From a bacterium (lineage in GTDB: Bacteria; Bacteroidota; Bacteroidia; NS11-12g; UBA955): a stretch of DNA of 58,627 nucleotides. Made by a program: the position numbers and the translations under genes. Positions 26,186 through 35,990 of the stretch are shown here, piece by piece; positions within the stretch are counted from its first letter, which is position 1, and every line of letters begins with the position of its first letter. The stretch lies in the NCBI GenBank assembly GCA_029945665.1, contig JAQSCZ010000004.1, positions 1-58,627 on the forward strand, in the 5' to 3' direction. The notes beneath the pieces are model-generated. The model worked only from the letters and a program-made list of their open reading frames with translations. It searched no databases and was not told where the DNA came from.

Positions 26186-26447
26186 CTACTTTTTTGTATG
26201 GACAAAAAAGTAGCAAAAAAACCACCACGCATAGAAAATTTCAATTGGTCTTCTCGCACGGGCTCACCCTTCATCCCTGACCAATTAAAATTTTTACGCA
26301 TGCGTGGACCCAGCCCGCAGATCCTGCCTTCGATAAAAGTTGTAAAATTTAAATGGGTAGTGGTTTTAGTTAAGGTATTTTCAATTCGCACAAATCTTAA
26401 TCCCTAACCAATTGAAATTTTTACGTATACGTGGACCCAGCCAGCAC
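26186..26447. repeat. Composite palindromic repeat: 12-bp hairpin plus three copies of a 47-bp unit
   Basis: At 26186-26213, CTACTTTTTTGT/ACAAAAAAGTAG is a perfect 12-bp stem with loop ATGG. A unit TCCCTGACCAATTAAAATTT... at 26274-26320 recurs at 26401-26447 with 41 of 47 bases equal, and a shortened inverted copy lies at 26224-26247. Each direct copy carries a 10-bp palindrome at the same place, ACGCATGCGT in one and ACGTATACGT in the other, so both changed positions keep the symmetry. Short overlapping ORFs on both strands here are by-products. The element resembles dispersed Bacteroidota intergenic repeats; mobility is not shown. Confidence 0.75.
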
Positions 26448-26577
26448 ATTCGGCCTAAAATGCCATTTTTATTTAAAATTTATTTCCTTCGATTATTTTT
26501 TTTAAATTATTTAGACAAGATTGGAGCAAAATAGTGAAGTCTAGTTGGGTATACTTCCTTAACCTGAACTCACTCTA

Positions 26578-26617
26578 AATAAAAAAACCACCGAAAATTT
26601 CGGTGGTTTTTTTTTAT
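26578..26617. terminator. Bidirectional terminator between the RND operon side and uvrA
   Basis: The stem AACCACCGAAA/TTTCGGTGGTT is flanked by seven A on the left and nine T on the right. It lies 36 bp after the uvrA stop on the minus strand. Confidence 0.85.
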
Positions 26618-26652
26618 AATTTAAATAAATATCGGAGTCTTTTTAAATACTT

Positions 26653-29484
26653 TTATTTACCATAAGCTAATTGCTTTGAACTTTGTTGATGAAGCTTCTC
26701 TTTCAAGAATTCAGCCGTGTAACTTTCTTTGCATTTGGCCAAGTTTTCTGGAGTCCCTTCAAATACAAGATTCCCTCCCGCATCACCACCCTCGGCACCT
26801 AAATCGATGACCCAATCTGCACATTTTATAACATCCATGTTATGTTCAATAATAATAACGGTATGTCCTTTTTCTATCAATGCATTAAAGCTTATCATTA
26901 ATTTTTTAATGTCTTGAAAATGCAACCCTGTGGTTGGCTCATCGAAGATAAAAACAGTATGCGTTTCTTTACTATTACCCTTGCCTAAAAAAGTAGCGAG
27001 CTTAATACGTTGCGCTTCTCCCCCGCTTAACGTATTACTACTTTGGCCCAAGGCTACATAACCCAATCCAACTTTCTGCAAAGGCTCTATTTTATTGGCA
27101 ATGGCCGGTGTATCCTCAAAAAACACCATGGCCTCATCGACCGTTAAATCTAAAATATCCGAAATACTTTTATCCTTATAAGTAATCTCTAAAATTTCTT
27201 CTTTAAATCGTTTGCCTTTGCAAAATTCGCATGGCAAAATAAGATCGGCCATGAATTGCATTTCAATGGTTACCTCACCTTCACCCTTGCAATGCTCACA
27301 TCTTCCGCCATCCACATTAAACGAGAAATGCGAAGGTTTTAATTTCTTTACTTTCGACCCTGGCAATTCTGAATACAAATCACGTATGCTATCATACGCT
27401 TTTAAATACGTAATGGGATTGCTTCTACTCGATTTTCCAATCGGATTTTGATCTATCATCTCCACTTGTTTTACAAGGTGCAAATCGCCCGTTATTTTTT
27501 CATGCTTTCCCGTTTTAGATCCCGTATAGCTGCCAATTACTTTTTGTAATGCTGGATAAAAAATATTTTTAACCAATGTGGTTTTGCCACTTCCACTAAC
27601 ACCAGTAATACACGTAATTACTTGCAATGGGAATTTAACTTGTATATTCTTTAAATTATGTTCTCTTGCACCAGAAATTTCAATGCTGTTTTTCCATAAT
27701 CTGCGCTTATCTGGCACTGCAATGGATTCTTTTCCGCTCAAGTATAAACCAGTAATGCTATGGTTATCTTTTAGTATTTCTTTAAAGGTACCGTTAAAAA
27801 CCAAGTGACCTCCTTTTGTGCCAGCTGCAGGCCCAATATCAATTAATTGATCGGCAGCCTTCATCATCTCATCCTCATGTTCAACAACAATAACAGTATT
27901 GCCAATTGACTGCAACGTTTTTAACACACCAATTAACCGCTGTGTATCTCGCGGATGCAAACCGATACTTGGCTCATCCAAAATATACATACTACCTGTT
28001 AAACTACTCCCTAAAGAGGTGGCCAAGTTAATTCTTTGCGATTCACCTCCACTCAAAGAGTTACTTAATCTATTCAGTCCTAAATAACCCAATCCTACAT
28101 TTTGCAAAAAATTTAAACGGTTTCTTATTTCTGTAAAAATACGTCCCGCTATTTTAATGTTGGTAGTATCTAATTCAACATTGCTAAAATAAAAATTGGC
28201 TTGTTCAACACTCATTAAAATAATCTCCTGCAATGAAACCATTGCGGGGATACCCTTTACAGGTTTATTTGAAATTAATTTGACATAAGCGGCATCCTTT
28301 CTCAGTTTAGTTCCCTTACAATCCGGACAAACTGTTCGGCCGCGGTAGCGACTTAACATCACGCGGTATTGGATCTTATATGACTGGGTTTCTATGTATT
28401 TAAAAAAATCATCTAGGCCTTGCACTTTGGAATTGCCTTGCCACAACAAATCCTTTTCCTTTTCGTTAAGGTCGTAGTATGAACGGTGCACTGGAAAATC
28501 GAAATGAATGACTTGTTTAACAAAACTCTCTCGCCATTCGCTCATGGCCTCGCCTTTCCATGGTTGCACACAACCCTCGAATACCGATAAACTCTTATCA
28601 GGTATTACCAAATCTTCATCAATACCAACCACCATACCATAACCTTCGCAAGTTTTACAAGCACCAATGGGGTTATTGAAACTTAGAAAATCTTGGGTGG
28701 GAATTTCAAAAGTGATACCATCTAATTCAAATTTATTAGAGTAGTTGCTCATTGTATCACCTATTTTTAAATAACAGGTACCCTCGCCTTCCCAAAAGGC
28801 ACTTTCTATAGAATCTGCAGCTCTGCTAAGCAATTCTTCGTCGGTACTATCTGTAACCAATCGATCGACAACCAAAAATACTTTTTTGCCTTTTAAATCG
28901 GCTTTAACATCCACTTCGCTGATTTTCTTTACCTCGTCTTCAATCATGACACGGGCGAATCCTTGTTGAATATATTTTTCAAGCGTTTCCTTTTCTTTCC
29001 CTTTAGAAAATTTCAATAAACTTAAAACTAAAATGGGTGTATCATTTTCTGTGGCTTGCACTGTTTTAACAACATCACCAACCGTATGTCGTTTAACTTC
29101 TTTTCCACTTATGGGAGAAATGGTTGTTCCAATTCTTGAAAACAATAACTTGAGGTAGTCGTATATTTCCGTACTCGTGCTCACAGTACTTCGCGGATTT
29201 CGCGTATTAACTTTTTGTTCTATGGCAATCGCTGGCGATAACCCTTCTATAAAATCGACTTCGGGCTTATTCATTCGACCCAAAAACTGACGCGCATAAC
29301 TGCTTAAACTCTCGACATACCTGCGCTGCCCTTCGGCAAATAAGGTATCGAAAACCAAACTACTTTTTCCGCTGCCTGATACACCGGTTACAACCGTAAA
29401 ACTTCCCTGCGGAATTTCTACATTTATATTCTTAAGATTATGTACCCTTGCGCCTTTTATGACGATATTCCTTTGCTTTGCCAC
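26653..29484 (-). CDS. uvrA: Excinuclease ABC subunit A
   Basis: A 943-residue damage sensor of nucleotide excision repair that loads UvrB on lesions. It has two ABC ATPase modules: Walker A GVSGSGKSS near residue 34 and GVSGSGKTT near 635, and signatures LSGGESQRI and LSGGEAQRI. The zinc module shows CKTCEGYG, CPDCKGTK, CEHCKGEGE and CEFCKGKRF pairs. Length is the family norm. ATG start. Alone on its strand; a weak -7 match (TAACTTCG) is just upstream. Confidence 0.97.
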   Translation of the reverse strand: MAKQRNIVIKGARVHNLKNINVEIPQGSFTVVTGVSGSGKSSLVFDTLFAEGQRRYVESLSSYARQFLGRMNKPEVDFIEGLSPAIAIEQKVNTRNPRSTVSTSTEIYDYLKLLFSRIGTTISPISGKEVKRHTVGDVVKTVQATENDTPILVLSLLKFSKGKEKETLEKYIQQGFARVMIEDEVKKISEVDVKADLKGKKVFLVVDRLVTDSTDEELLSRAADSIESAFWEGEGTCYLKIGDTMSNYSNKFELDGITFEIPTQDFLSFNNPIGACKTCEGYGMVVGIDEDLVIPDKSLSVFEGCVQPWKGEAMSEWRESFVKQVIHFDFPVHRSYYDLNEKEKDLLWQGNSKVQGLDDFFKYIETQSYKIQYRVMLSRYRGRTVCPDCKGTKLRKDAAYVKLISNKPVKGIPAMVSLQEIILMSVEQANFYFSNVELDTTNIKIAGRIFTEIRNRLNFLQNVGLGYLGLNRLSNSLSGGESQRINLATSLGSSLTGSMYILDEPSIGLHPRDTQRLIGVLKTLQSIGNTVIVVEHEDEMMKAADQLIDIGPAAGTKGGHLVFNGTFKEILKDNHSITGLYLSGKESIAVPDKRRLWKNSIEISGAREHNLKNIQVKFPLQVITCITGVSGSGKTTLVKNIFYPALQKVIGSYTGSKTGKHEKITGDLHLVKQVEMIDQNPIGKSSRSNPITYLKAYDSIRDLYSELPGSKVKKLKPSHFSFNVDGGRCEHCKGEGEVTIEMQFMADLILPCEFCKGKRFKEEILEITYKDKSISDILDLTVDEAMVFFEDTPAIANKIEPLQKVGLGYVALGQSSNTLSGGEAQRIKLATFLGKGNSKETHTVFIFDEPTTGLHFQDIKKLMISFNALIEKGHTVIIIEHNMDVIKCADWVIDLGAEGGDAGGNLVFEGTPENLAKCKESYTAEFLKEKLHQQSSKQLAYGK

Positions 29485-29735
29485 TCTATTTTAAACTAAC
29501 GGGCGAAGTTAAAGAATTGTTTTCAGAATAAATAAAAACTTACCAAATCAATATTCACTATTCAAGTGATGTAATAAATGCTAGTTCATGAGATAAAGAA
29601 ATATATAAAAACACTTTTAAACGCGTATCAATGTATGATTTATGTAAAAAATGTCAACAAAACCATAAGACATTTACAATCACACTTCTTGAATTTTGCA
29701 TACTAATTAAGATTGAAAAATAGCTTTTAAAATTT

Positions 29736-30476
29736 ATGATAAATGTAGCAAATAAAGTAGCAATTGTAACAGGCGCGGGTTCTGGTGTTGGCAAGGCCAT
29801 AGCAGTATTGCATGGAGTGAATGGAGCCAAAGTAGTTGTATCGGATGTCAACCGAAGAAAAGGAATAAAGACCGTGGAAGAAATAAAAAGCAAAGGCGGT
29901 GAAGCCATTTTTATTAAAGCAGACACTTCGATTCCTGAAGATCAAAAATCGCTGGTTGAAAACACCCTGAAACATTTTGGCGCTTTGCATATTGCCTGCA
30001 ATAATTCGTCAATTAAAGAATCCAAAGAATCCTTAGGTGAATATCCCAATGAAGGCTGGCAGGATATTATCATTTCGAATTTAGAAGGCGCTTACTATGG
30101 CATGCATTACCAAATCCCAGCGCTACTAGCCTCGGGGGGAGGGAGCATTGTGAATATCGCTTCGGTATTGGGTAAAATAGGCAATAAGAGCTTACCTGCT
30201 TATGTGGCCAATAAGACACATGTTGCGGCACTTGAATTGGCCAATCAAAAAATCAGAGTGAATGCCATTGGACCAGGCTATATAAATACGCCATTAAATC
30301 GCGGGGCCGAAGGCACTGATTCATTTTACGATTTGGCTGGCCTGCATCCTATCGGACACTTAAGCACACCCGAGGAAGTAGCTGAACTAACCTTATGGCT
30401 AAGTTCTCCTGTCGCCAATTTTGTGAGTGGTTTTTATTATATTATCAATGGCGAATATTCTGAGTCCTTTATTTAA
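29736..30476 (+). CDS. SDR-family oxidoreductase with shortened active-site helix
   Basis: A 246-residue classical short-chain dehydrogenase with a Rossmann fold. Cofactor motif TGAGSGVG (12-19), Asp-containing SDVNRRK near 36 (NAD-like, with Arg residues), NNS at 89-91 in place of NNAG, Asn115, Ser143, Tyr156 and Lys160 (YVANK) complete the catalytic tetrad. IRVNAIGPGYINTPL follows. The stretch from the catalytic Tyr to VN is about six residues shorter than in FabG-like proteins, so the helix after the active site is trimmed. The substrate cannot be told. Monocistronic, with a hairpin terminator at 30657-30684. Confidence 0.88.
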   Translation: MINVANKVAIVTGAGSGVGKAIAVLHGVNGAKVVVSDVNRRKGIKTVEEIKSKGGEAIFIKADTSIPEDQKSLVENTLKHFGALHIACNNSSIKESKESLGEYPNEGWQDIIISNLEGAYYGMHYQIPALLASGGGSIVNIASVLGKIGNKSLPAYVANKTHVAALELANQKIRVNAIGPGYINTPLNRGAEGTDSFYDLAGLHPIGHLSTPEEVAELTLWLSSPVANFVSGFYYIINGEYSESFI

Positions 30477-30892
30477 TAACACCCTTATTTTTTCAGTACT
30501 AAATTAGCTCCTCTCCTTTGCTGGCGAGTCTCTAAAATTCGGCCGCATATACTTTCCTGGGATTATCAATTCTATATGATTTCATTCCCATTGTTTTGCC
30601 ACTTTTTCAAAAGCCTTCTGAGCAAAACACCCTCTTTTAGCTTATAAAAAAATATTAAAAAGCCAATAATTCATTTTGGCTTTTATGTTGAAACATATAA
30701 TTCAAAAAGCCATGTTCTGTAATCAATTATTAATGAAGGGTAGATCGTTTGACAATTCAATAATTGCCCATACAAAGGCTATTTTTAAAACATCTTATGG
30801 TGTAAATGAAATGTTATTTGAAGTAGCAAACACCGCCATTCTATTTAGGCCAATCAAAAGACTCCATTGAATTCGCATCGCTTAAAACAAAA
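30477..30892. other. Gene-poor stretch with a possible relic
   Basis: Apart from the SDR terminator, this region holds a weak minus-strand reading (about 30490-30650) such as FAQKAFEKVAKQWE then a stop, then IIPGKYMRPNFRDSPAKERS. It looks slightly coding but is too short to name. A 64-codon plus-strand ORF from a TTG inside the terminator stem (30676-30870) has no supporting sign and was not called. Confidence 0.3.
30657..30684 (+). terminator. Terminator of the SDR gene
   Basis: The stem AAAAGCCA/TGGCTTTT has an 11-base loop and a T-run at the 3' side, 180 bp after the SDR stop. Confidence 0.5.
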
Positions 30893-30922
30893 AAAGCGCA
30901 AACCACTTTGGATTTGCGCTTT
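30893..30922 (-). terminator. Terminator of the CsbD-like gene
   Basis: The stem AAAGCGCAAA/TTTGCGCTTT has a 10-base loop and is followed on the minus strand by a run of seven T. It lies 65 bp after the stop at 30987. Confidence 0.8.
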
Positions 30923-30986
30923 CACGAATTACTAATATAAAGACCTTAAACTATTGCAATAGCTTGAGGGGATTTTAAGTAAATAA

Positions 30987-31211
30987 TTAAGCCGTAGCAG
31001 GTTGTGATTGCTTGATGATATCCATCACCTCTTTGCGATTTTTATGAAGTCTAGCTTCAACTCTCGTCAACATTTCCTCTTCTTTACCAGCTTCACAGCT
31101 TAAATCTGAATCGGTAAGTTGGGCATACTTTTCTTTTAACTGGATGCATTGTTTAGCCCAAGTTGCGGTAACTTTAAAAGCATCGTTTTGGTTGTTTTGA
31201 ACTTTGTCCAT
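30987..31211 (-). CDS. CsbD-like general stress protein
   Basis: A 74-residue acidic/basic helical protein starting at the ATG MDKVQNNQ (the frame runs 14 codons further but that part looks non-coding). The core WAKQCIQLKEKYAQLTDSDLSCEAGKEEEMLTRV matches the CsbD pattern W-x-x-LK-x-K-x-x-LTDDDL-x-x-x-x-GK-x-x-x-L. The function of CsbD is unknown, but it is strongly stress-induced in Bacillus (sigma B) and others. Two perfect palindromes lie just upstream. A second CsbD-like gene lies at 42556-42756. Confidence 0.72.
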   Translation of the reverse strand: MDKVQNNQNDAFKVTATWAKQCIQLKEKYAQLTDSDLSCEAGKEEEMLTRVEARLHKNRKEVMDIIKQSQPATA

Positions 31212-31226
31212 TTTGTTTTTATTTAT

Positions 31227-31262
31227 TGTGATTAAAATTAAATCACATAGCAAAGTTGCTAT
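31227..31262. promoter_or_regulatory. Two palindromes upstream of the CsbD-like gene
   Basis: TGTGATT/AATCACA (31227-31247, 7-base centre) and ATAGCAA/TTGCTAT (31247-31262, 2-base centre) abut each other 16-51 bp upstream of the ATG at 31211. They could be operator sites. The TGTGA/TCACA spacing of 11 does not fit a CRP site. Confidence 0.4.
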
Positions 31263-31353
31263 TTAACTCTTGACTATCACTTACAGAGAAGGTAACAAAT
31301 TTTACAACAATCGCAGGTTCATTTTATTTGAATACGAATTACAAATAAGCCAG

Positions 31354-31566
31354 TCACTTGTAGTTTTTTTGGATGTATTGATTCGAAAGCATATCGGACA
31401 ATGATTTATAATAATCATTTAAAACACGCGCATTTATTTCGGGCTCTTTTTCATTTGGAATTGTAACAGGCATTTCATTTATATATTTCATAAGCTCGGG
31501 CGTTTTTTCCTGAATGACTCTTAATATTGCTAGAATCTTAGCATTGATTTCTGTTTCGTTTTCCAT
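31354..31566 (-). CDS. Small hypothetical protein
   Basis: A 70-residue soluble protein with an ATG start. It contains ILAILRVIQEKTPELMKYINEM, then MPVTIPNEKEPEINARVL and a helical tail YYKSLSDMLSNQYIQ. The composition and the helix-turn-helix layout look real, but I cannot name a family. It lies on the same strand as, and 142 bp upstream of, the CsbD-like gene, so it may share stress control. Confidence 0.65.
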   Translation of the reverse strand: MENETEINAKILAILRVIQEKTPELMKYINEMPVTIPNEKEPEINARVLNDYYKSLSDMLSNQYIQKNYK

Positions 31567-31933
31567 AGTAATAATTTTTATGTGATAATTGAGGAGATTT
31601 TAAAAGCTGTATTTTAAAACAAGTCCATTGTTTAAAGACCCATTTCAATATACAAAAATCAACTTTTTAAGTACCTTTTTTTTTACAGTTTTAACGCTAT
31701 TTGTTACACAAATCACAGATTTAACCACAAAAGAATAGCCAAGATGTGTATTAAACCATTTTTGATTCCAAGTATTAAATCTTATAGCTTGATTACCCTT
31801 TTTAGATAACATAGAATTAGGTATAGCACCAAATCTAATTTCAGTGTTAGTCGTTTTTTAGCAAACGCTTGCTTGAATAGAATATCTGAAAAGCATAAGC
31901 ACTTTTTAGATATATTCCCATTTAAAATCCAAT
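31567..31933. other. Gene-free AT-rich spacer
   Basis: 367 bp between the CheB/CheR/kinase stop and the small 70-residue gene start. No ORF, RNA gene, clear hairpin terminator or consensus promoter was recognised. Confidence 0.5.
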
Positions 31934-34900
31934 TTATTTTAAAACCTCAGTGATTTTATGGTACAACAACTTTTCATCAATAGGCTTCGTTAAATAACCA
32001 TTCATACCTATTGCGTTACATTTATCAAGATCCATTGTCATTACATCGGCTGTCAATGCAATGATAGGAATTGTTAAATGCATTACATTCCGAATGTAAT
32101 CAGTGGCTTCAAAACCATCCATTTCGGGCATTTGCAAATCCATCAAAACCAAATCAAAATGACTAAGTGCTAATTTTTCTGTTGCTATTTTACCATTTTC
32201 AGCAATCTCATATCCAAATCCAAAATCATCTAATAAGGTTTGCATTAAAAGTTGATTCAATCGCACATCTTCCACCACAAGAATTTTAATATTTTTAAAA
32301 TCTAATTTTGTTAATTTTGTTTCCATTTTTATTGATTTATTTGGCTTTGCCTTCTTGAAATTTAATTGAAAGGTAAAGACAGACCCTTCACCAAAAACTG
32401 ATTGAACATCAATAGAACCACCTTGTGCTTCTACCAATTCTTTTACGATTGCCAATCCTAAACCTGTACCACCATAAAGACTTGAAGTTGCATTACTGGC
32501 TTGTTGGAATTTTTCAAAAATAGTTTCTAATTTATCCCCAACGATACCAATTCCAGTATCTTTCACTTGAAATCGAATGCTTACTGAATCCTTTTTTTCT
32601 TCCACTAAATCAACATTAAAAGTGATGGATCCGATGGATGTAAATTTTACCGCATTACTCAACAAATTTAATACTATCTGATGCAAACGCATAGAATCCC
32701 CAAGCAATATTGCGGGAATTTTTTTGTCATAAGCGTTCAAAAGCTTCAAATTTTTCTCTTGTATTTTTGTTTCAAAAAGATGTAACATAGAAGTTATAGA
32801 GACCTCCAATTTAAAAGGAGCTTCAACAAAAGTCATCTTGCCTGCATCTACTTTTGCCAAGTCTAATATATCATTAATCAAAACGATTAATGCATCACCA
32901 CTTGTTTTAATTGCTTCTAAATACTCTTGTTGTTTAATATCCAATTTTGTTTTTAACACTACCTTTGTAAAACCAATTATCGCATTCATAGGTGTGCGTA
33001 TTTCATGGCTCATATTCGAGAGAAACTGTTGTTTCGCTTTAACGGCATCTTCAGCCAACAAGGTTGCAATTTCTGCTTTAGCTTTCCCTTCCTCTGCAAT
33101 ATCGGTGGCGCGTTTTGCATTTAGTTCATGGTGCTTCCTCTCCGTAATATCCTCAATTGACAATAGAATAAACTGCTCCTTATTCCGTTCATCACTAATC
33201 ACTAAACGGGCATTCAACAATAAATTACATGTCCCAATAAGTTGCAGTTGAATGGTCATCTCATAATCCACTAGATTACTCCTTTTAGGAATTACTCTAT
33301 CCAATTGATTTCTGAATTCATCATTATCAAACAATCCATTTTTTATTTCATAAATCAATTTACCCTCGGCTTCTTGCTGATTTAACTTAAACTTCTTAAA
33401 AAAAGAGGCATTGATACTTTTAATGCATAAATTTTTATCCAAAACAACCAATGGTTCGCGGACTGTAGCAATAATATCCTCTGCGAATAAACGCATCATA
33501 TTTATTTGTTCTTGCTTATCTAGCAATTCCTGATTAATAATTATGAGTTCCTCATTTGTCGATTGCAATTCTTCTTTAGAGGTTTCCAACTCTTCATTCA
33601 AACTTTGCAATTCCTCGCTGCTACTTAACAATTCCTCGTTTGCACTTTGCAATTCTTCGTTTGCTATTTCTTGATCTTCTGTAATTGCTCGCATATCTTC
33701 GCGTGTCAATGCAATTTCCTTTTCTAATTGATTGATTCGTTGATGCGCTTCTAAATTCATTTTCTTTTCATTTGTAAGTTTGCCTTTGGCTGTCACTTTT
33801 ATTTCAGGCATGGCTGTTTTATGAAAAACAATCAGAAAATGCGGTTCAACACCATTCATCAAAGGCTCTATCTCGATGGTAAGCTGTAAAATTTTACCAT
33901 TACTTTTTACCAATATCCCTTCTTTAATTGCAGAGGAATTACTAGCTTTTGCTTTGTGCAACGTATTGCGCAACTCGAACGCGAGACCTTCGCGAGCCAT
34001 TTTGAGTAAGTTAAAGGTTGGTTTACCTTGAGGAGGTTCCAAATATGCATTAATAAAACCATTGATGTGTACGATGTCCATTTGGTCGTTAACAATAACA
34101 CTGGGCGGCGTAAATTTAGCAATTAAAATATTCTCTGCGCTTTTGCGAAAGTCATTTTGTTGCACCACTGGCTTAGATATTTTTTTTATTTTCTCATTGA
34201 TCCCTGCATCCTTTCGCTCGCTATAAAGCTGAACAAAACGACTAGGTACGGCCTTTCTAAGATAAATTTTATCATCCTTTAAGAATGTAGTGAACAATTC
34301 AGATGCGGGTCCAGTTGTTTCCGATTTCCCTAATAAAAGGAATCCATTATTTTTCAAAGAATAGTGAAATGTACTAAGCGCCCTTTTTTGCAAAAAGGTA
34401 TCCATATAAATTAGCACATTGCGACAACTTATTAAATCCATTTTGGCAAATGGTGGATCTTTTAACATATCGTGTACAGCAAATACACACATATCCCTAA
34501 TTTGCCTATTGACTTGATAGCCACCACTTGACTTGGTAAAATAATTTTTCAGTAAGTGATCGGACACATTTTTCAATTCAACATTGGTGTATGCTCCAAT
34601 ACGGGCTTTGACAATGGAGGGTTCTGAAATATCGGAGGCAAATATTTGAATCTGTCTACCTGAAATTTTTTCAAGAAACTGATGCAATGAAATAGCAAGT
34701 GTATAAACCTCCTCACCTGTTGAACAACCGGTAACCCAAATGCGAAAAGGATCGGCCACTGCTTTATTTTTAAGCAAGGCTGGAAAAACAAACTGTTTAA
34801 GATTTTGGAAAACCTTGGGATCACGAAAAAAAGCAGTGACAGAAATCAGCATATCATGAAACAGAAAAATTTGCTCTTCATGGTTCTTCTTTAAAAACTT

Positions 34901-35698
34901 TAAATAATCGCCAAGTGTGTTTTTCTCGCAAATTACCATTCTTCGCAGAATACGTCGCCTTACGGTTGTTTGCTTGTAATGTGTAAAGTCAACTCTACTG
35001 CTTTCTAGCAATACCAGAAGAATGTTATTATAAACAATCAACTCCGTAGGAGGCAAATCATCTTCTTGTGTAGCTTCTCCCAAATAGATTTGCATTAACT
35101 GCAAAATTTTCTCTGGCATTTTTTCGGGCAATAATTCAAAATCAACTATCCCCATCTCTAACGCACTGTTCGGCATACTAGGATAAGGTGAAGAGGAAAG
35201 GGATTGTGCAAAGGTAATTCCACCTTGTTCTCTAATGGCTTTCAACCCAAGTGTACCATCAGAGCCATTGCCCGAAAGTACGACACCTATTGCATAGGCT
35301 TTATGCACCTCGGCAAGCGATGTAAAAAAAATATCAATTGGCAAATGGTGTTTTATTTTATTCCTTGGTGTCAGTTTTAATTTACCATCTATCGATGTAA
35401 GTGTTTTATTTTCTGGAATAACATAAATATTATCTGGAGCTAGGTGAATCTCATCTATAATCTCAATAACTGGTATTTTGGTAACTTTAGCAAGAATTGC
35501 GGGCAATATGCTTTCGTGAGTTGGATCCAAATGTTGCACCAGTACATAGGCCATACCCGAATTAACAGGAATCGCTTTGAGGAATCTTTTAAAGGCCTCA
35601 ACTCCTCCAGCCGAGGCGCCTATGCCAACAATTGGGAAATTTTGCTCCGTCGCCTTAGGTGAAATATGATCGCCTTTTGTACTGATTGTTTTTTTCAA
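31934..35698 (-). CDS. CheB-CheR-PAS-histidine kinase-receiver fusion
   Basis: A 1254-residue single polypeptide. Order: CheB methylesterase (about 20-200: GASAGG, QHLDPTHES, GNGSDGTLG give the Ser/His/Asp triad), CheR methyltransferase (about 220-480: VTGCSTGEEVYTLA near 323, ISCRNVLIYMD), a PAS-like part, a long coiled coil of repeating ANEELQS/SSEEL/TNEEL units (about 650-750), a PAS domain (about 760-880), HisKA with phospho-His near 898 (SNMSHEIRTPMN), HATPase (DTGIGI, GGTGLGLAIVKEL near 1076) and a receiver with phospho-Asp near 1184 (LVLMDLQMP). There is no HPt and no transmembrane segment. The start is TTG. No chemoreceptor gene is nearby, so it probably serves a non-motility signal path. 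Confidence 0.94.
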   Translation of the reverse strand: MKKTISTKGDHISPKATEQNFPIVGIGASAGGVEAFKRFLKAIPVNSGMAYVLVQHLDPTHESILPAILAKVTKIPVIEIIDEIHLAPDNIYVIPENKTLTSIDGKLKLTPRNKIKHHLPIDIFFTSLAEVHKAYAIGVVLSGNGSDGTLGLKAIREQGGITFAQSLSSSPYPSMPNSALEMGIVDFELLPEKMPEKILQLMQIYLGEATQEDDLPPTELIVYNNILLVLLESSRVDFTHYKQTTVRRRILRRMVICEKNTLGDYLKFLKKNHEEQIFLFHDMLISVTAFFRDPKVFQNLKQFVFPALLKNKAVADPFRIWVTGCSTGEEVYTLAISLHQFLEKISGRQIQIFASDISEPSIVKARIGAYTNVELKNVSDHLLKNYFTKSSGGYQVNRQIRDMCVFAVHDMLKDPPFAKMDLISCRNVLIYMDTFLQKRALSTFHYSLKNNGFLLLGKSETTGPASELFTTFLKDDKIYLRKAVPSRFVQLYSERKDAGINEKIKKISKPVVQQNDFRKSAENILIAKFTPPSVIVNDQMDIVHINGFINAYLEPPQGKPTFNLLKMAREGLAFELRNTLHKAKASNSSAIKEGILVKSNGKILQLTIEIEPLMNGVEPHFLIVFHKTAMPEIKVTAKGKLTNEKKMNLEAHQRINQLEKEIALTREDMRAITEDQEIANEELQSANEELLSSSEELQSLNEELETSKEELQSTNEELIIINQELLDKQEQINMMRLFAEDIIATVREPLVVLDKNLCIKSINASFFKKFKLNQQEAEGKLIYEIKNGLFDNDEFRNQLDRVIPKRSNLVDYEMTIQLQLIGTCNLLLNARLVISDERNKEQFILLSIEDITERKHHELNAKRATDIAEEGKAKAEIATLLAEDAVKAKQQFLSNMSHEIRTPMNAIIGFTKVVLKTKLDIKQQEYLEAIKTSGDALIVLINDILDLAKVDAGKMTFVEAPFKLEVSITSMLHLFETKIQEKNLKLLNAYDKKIPAILLGDSMRLHQIVLNLLSNAVKFTSIGSITFNVDLVEEKKDSVSIRFQVKDTGIGIVGDKLETIFEKFQQASNATSSLYGGTGLGLAIVKELVEAQGGSIDVQSVFGEGSVFTFQLNFKKAKPNKSIKMETKLTKLDFKNIKILVVEDVRLNQLLMQTLLDDFGFGYEIAENGKIATEKLALSHFDLVLMDLQMPEMDGFEATDYIRNVMHLTIPIIALTADVMTMDLDKCNAIGMNGYLTKPIDEKLLYHKITEVLK

Positions 35699-35990
35699 AA
35701 TAGCTTCAATTAGATAACGAAGATAGAATTAATTAATTGGGATAAACTAAATATATTAATGAATTTCCTCACCTTCTCAAAATAGCGTCAAATAAAAGCA
35801 AACATTGCCTCACCGATTACAAGCACGTTTCAAAAAAACAGGCGATATTTGATTGATATCAATGCGTAAATTATGCAAAGCATTTTCAGAAAAGTATAAG
35901 AACTGAATTCAAAATAAAATTCATTTTTGCAGTCAATATTTAATATATCAATCAAGTTCAACTATACGCGATTTAATTTAACAAAATGAA

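Noticed and set aside
26176-26407. Overlapping 70-codon ORFs on both strands (MDKKVAKKPP... and its reverse)
   Set aside because: They are formed by the palindromic repeat, and their sequences mirror each other; no promoter or conserved protein pattern.
30676-30870. A 64-codon plus-strand ORF after the SDR gene
   Set aside because: It begins with TTG inside the SDR terminator stem and has no family-like pattern or downstream partner.
31227-31247. CRP-type site TGTGA...TCACA
   Set aside because: The centre is 11 bases rather than 6, so it does not fit the CRP consensus; kept only as a generic palindrome.
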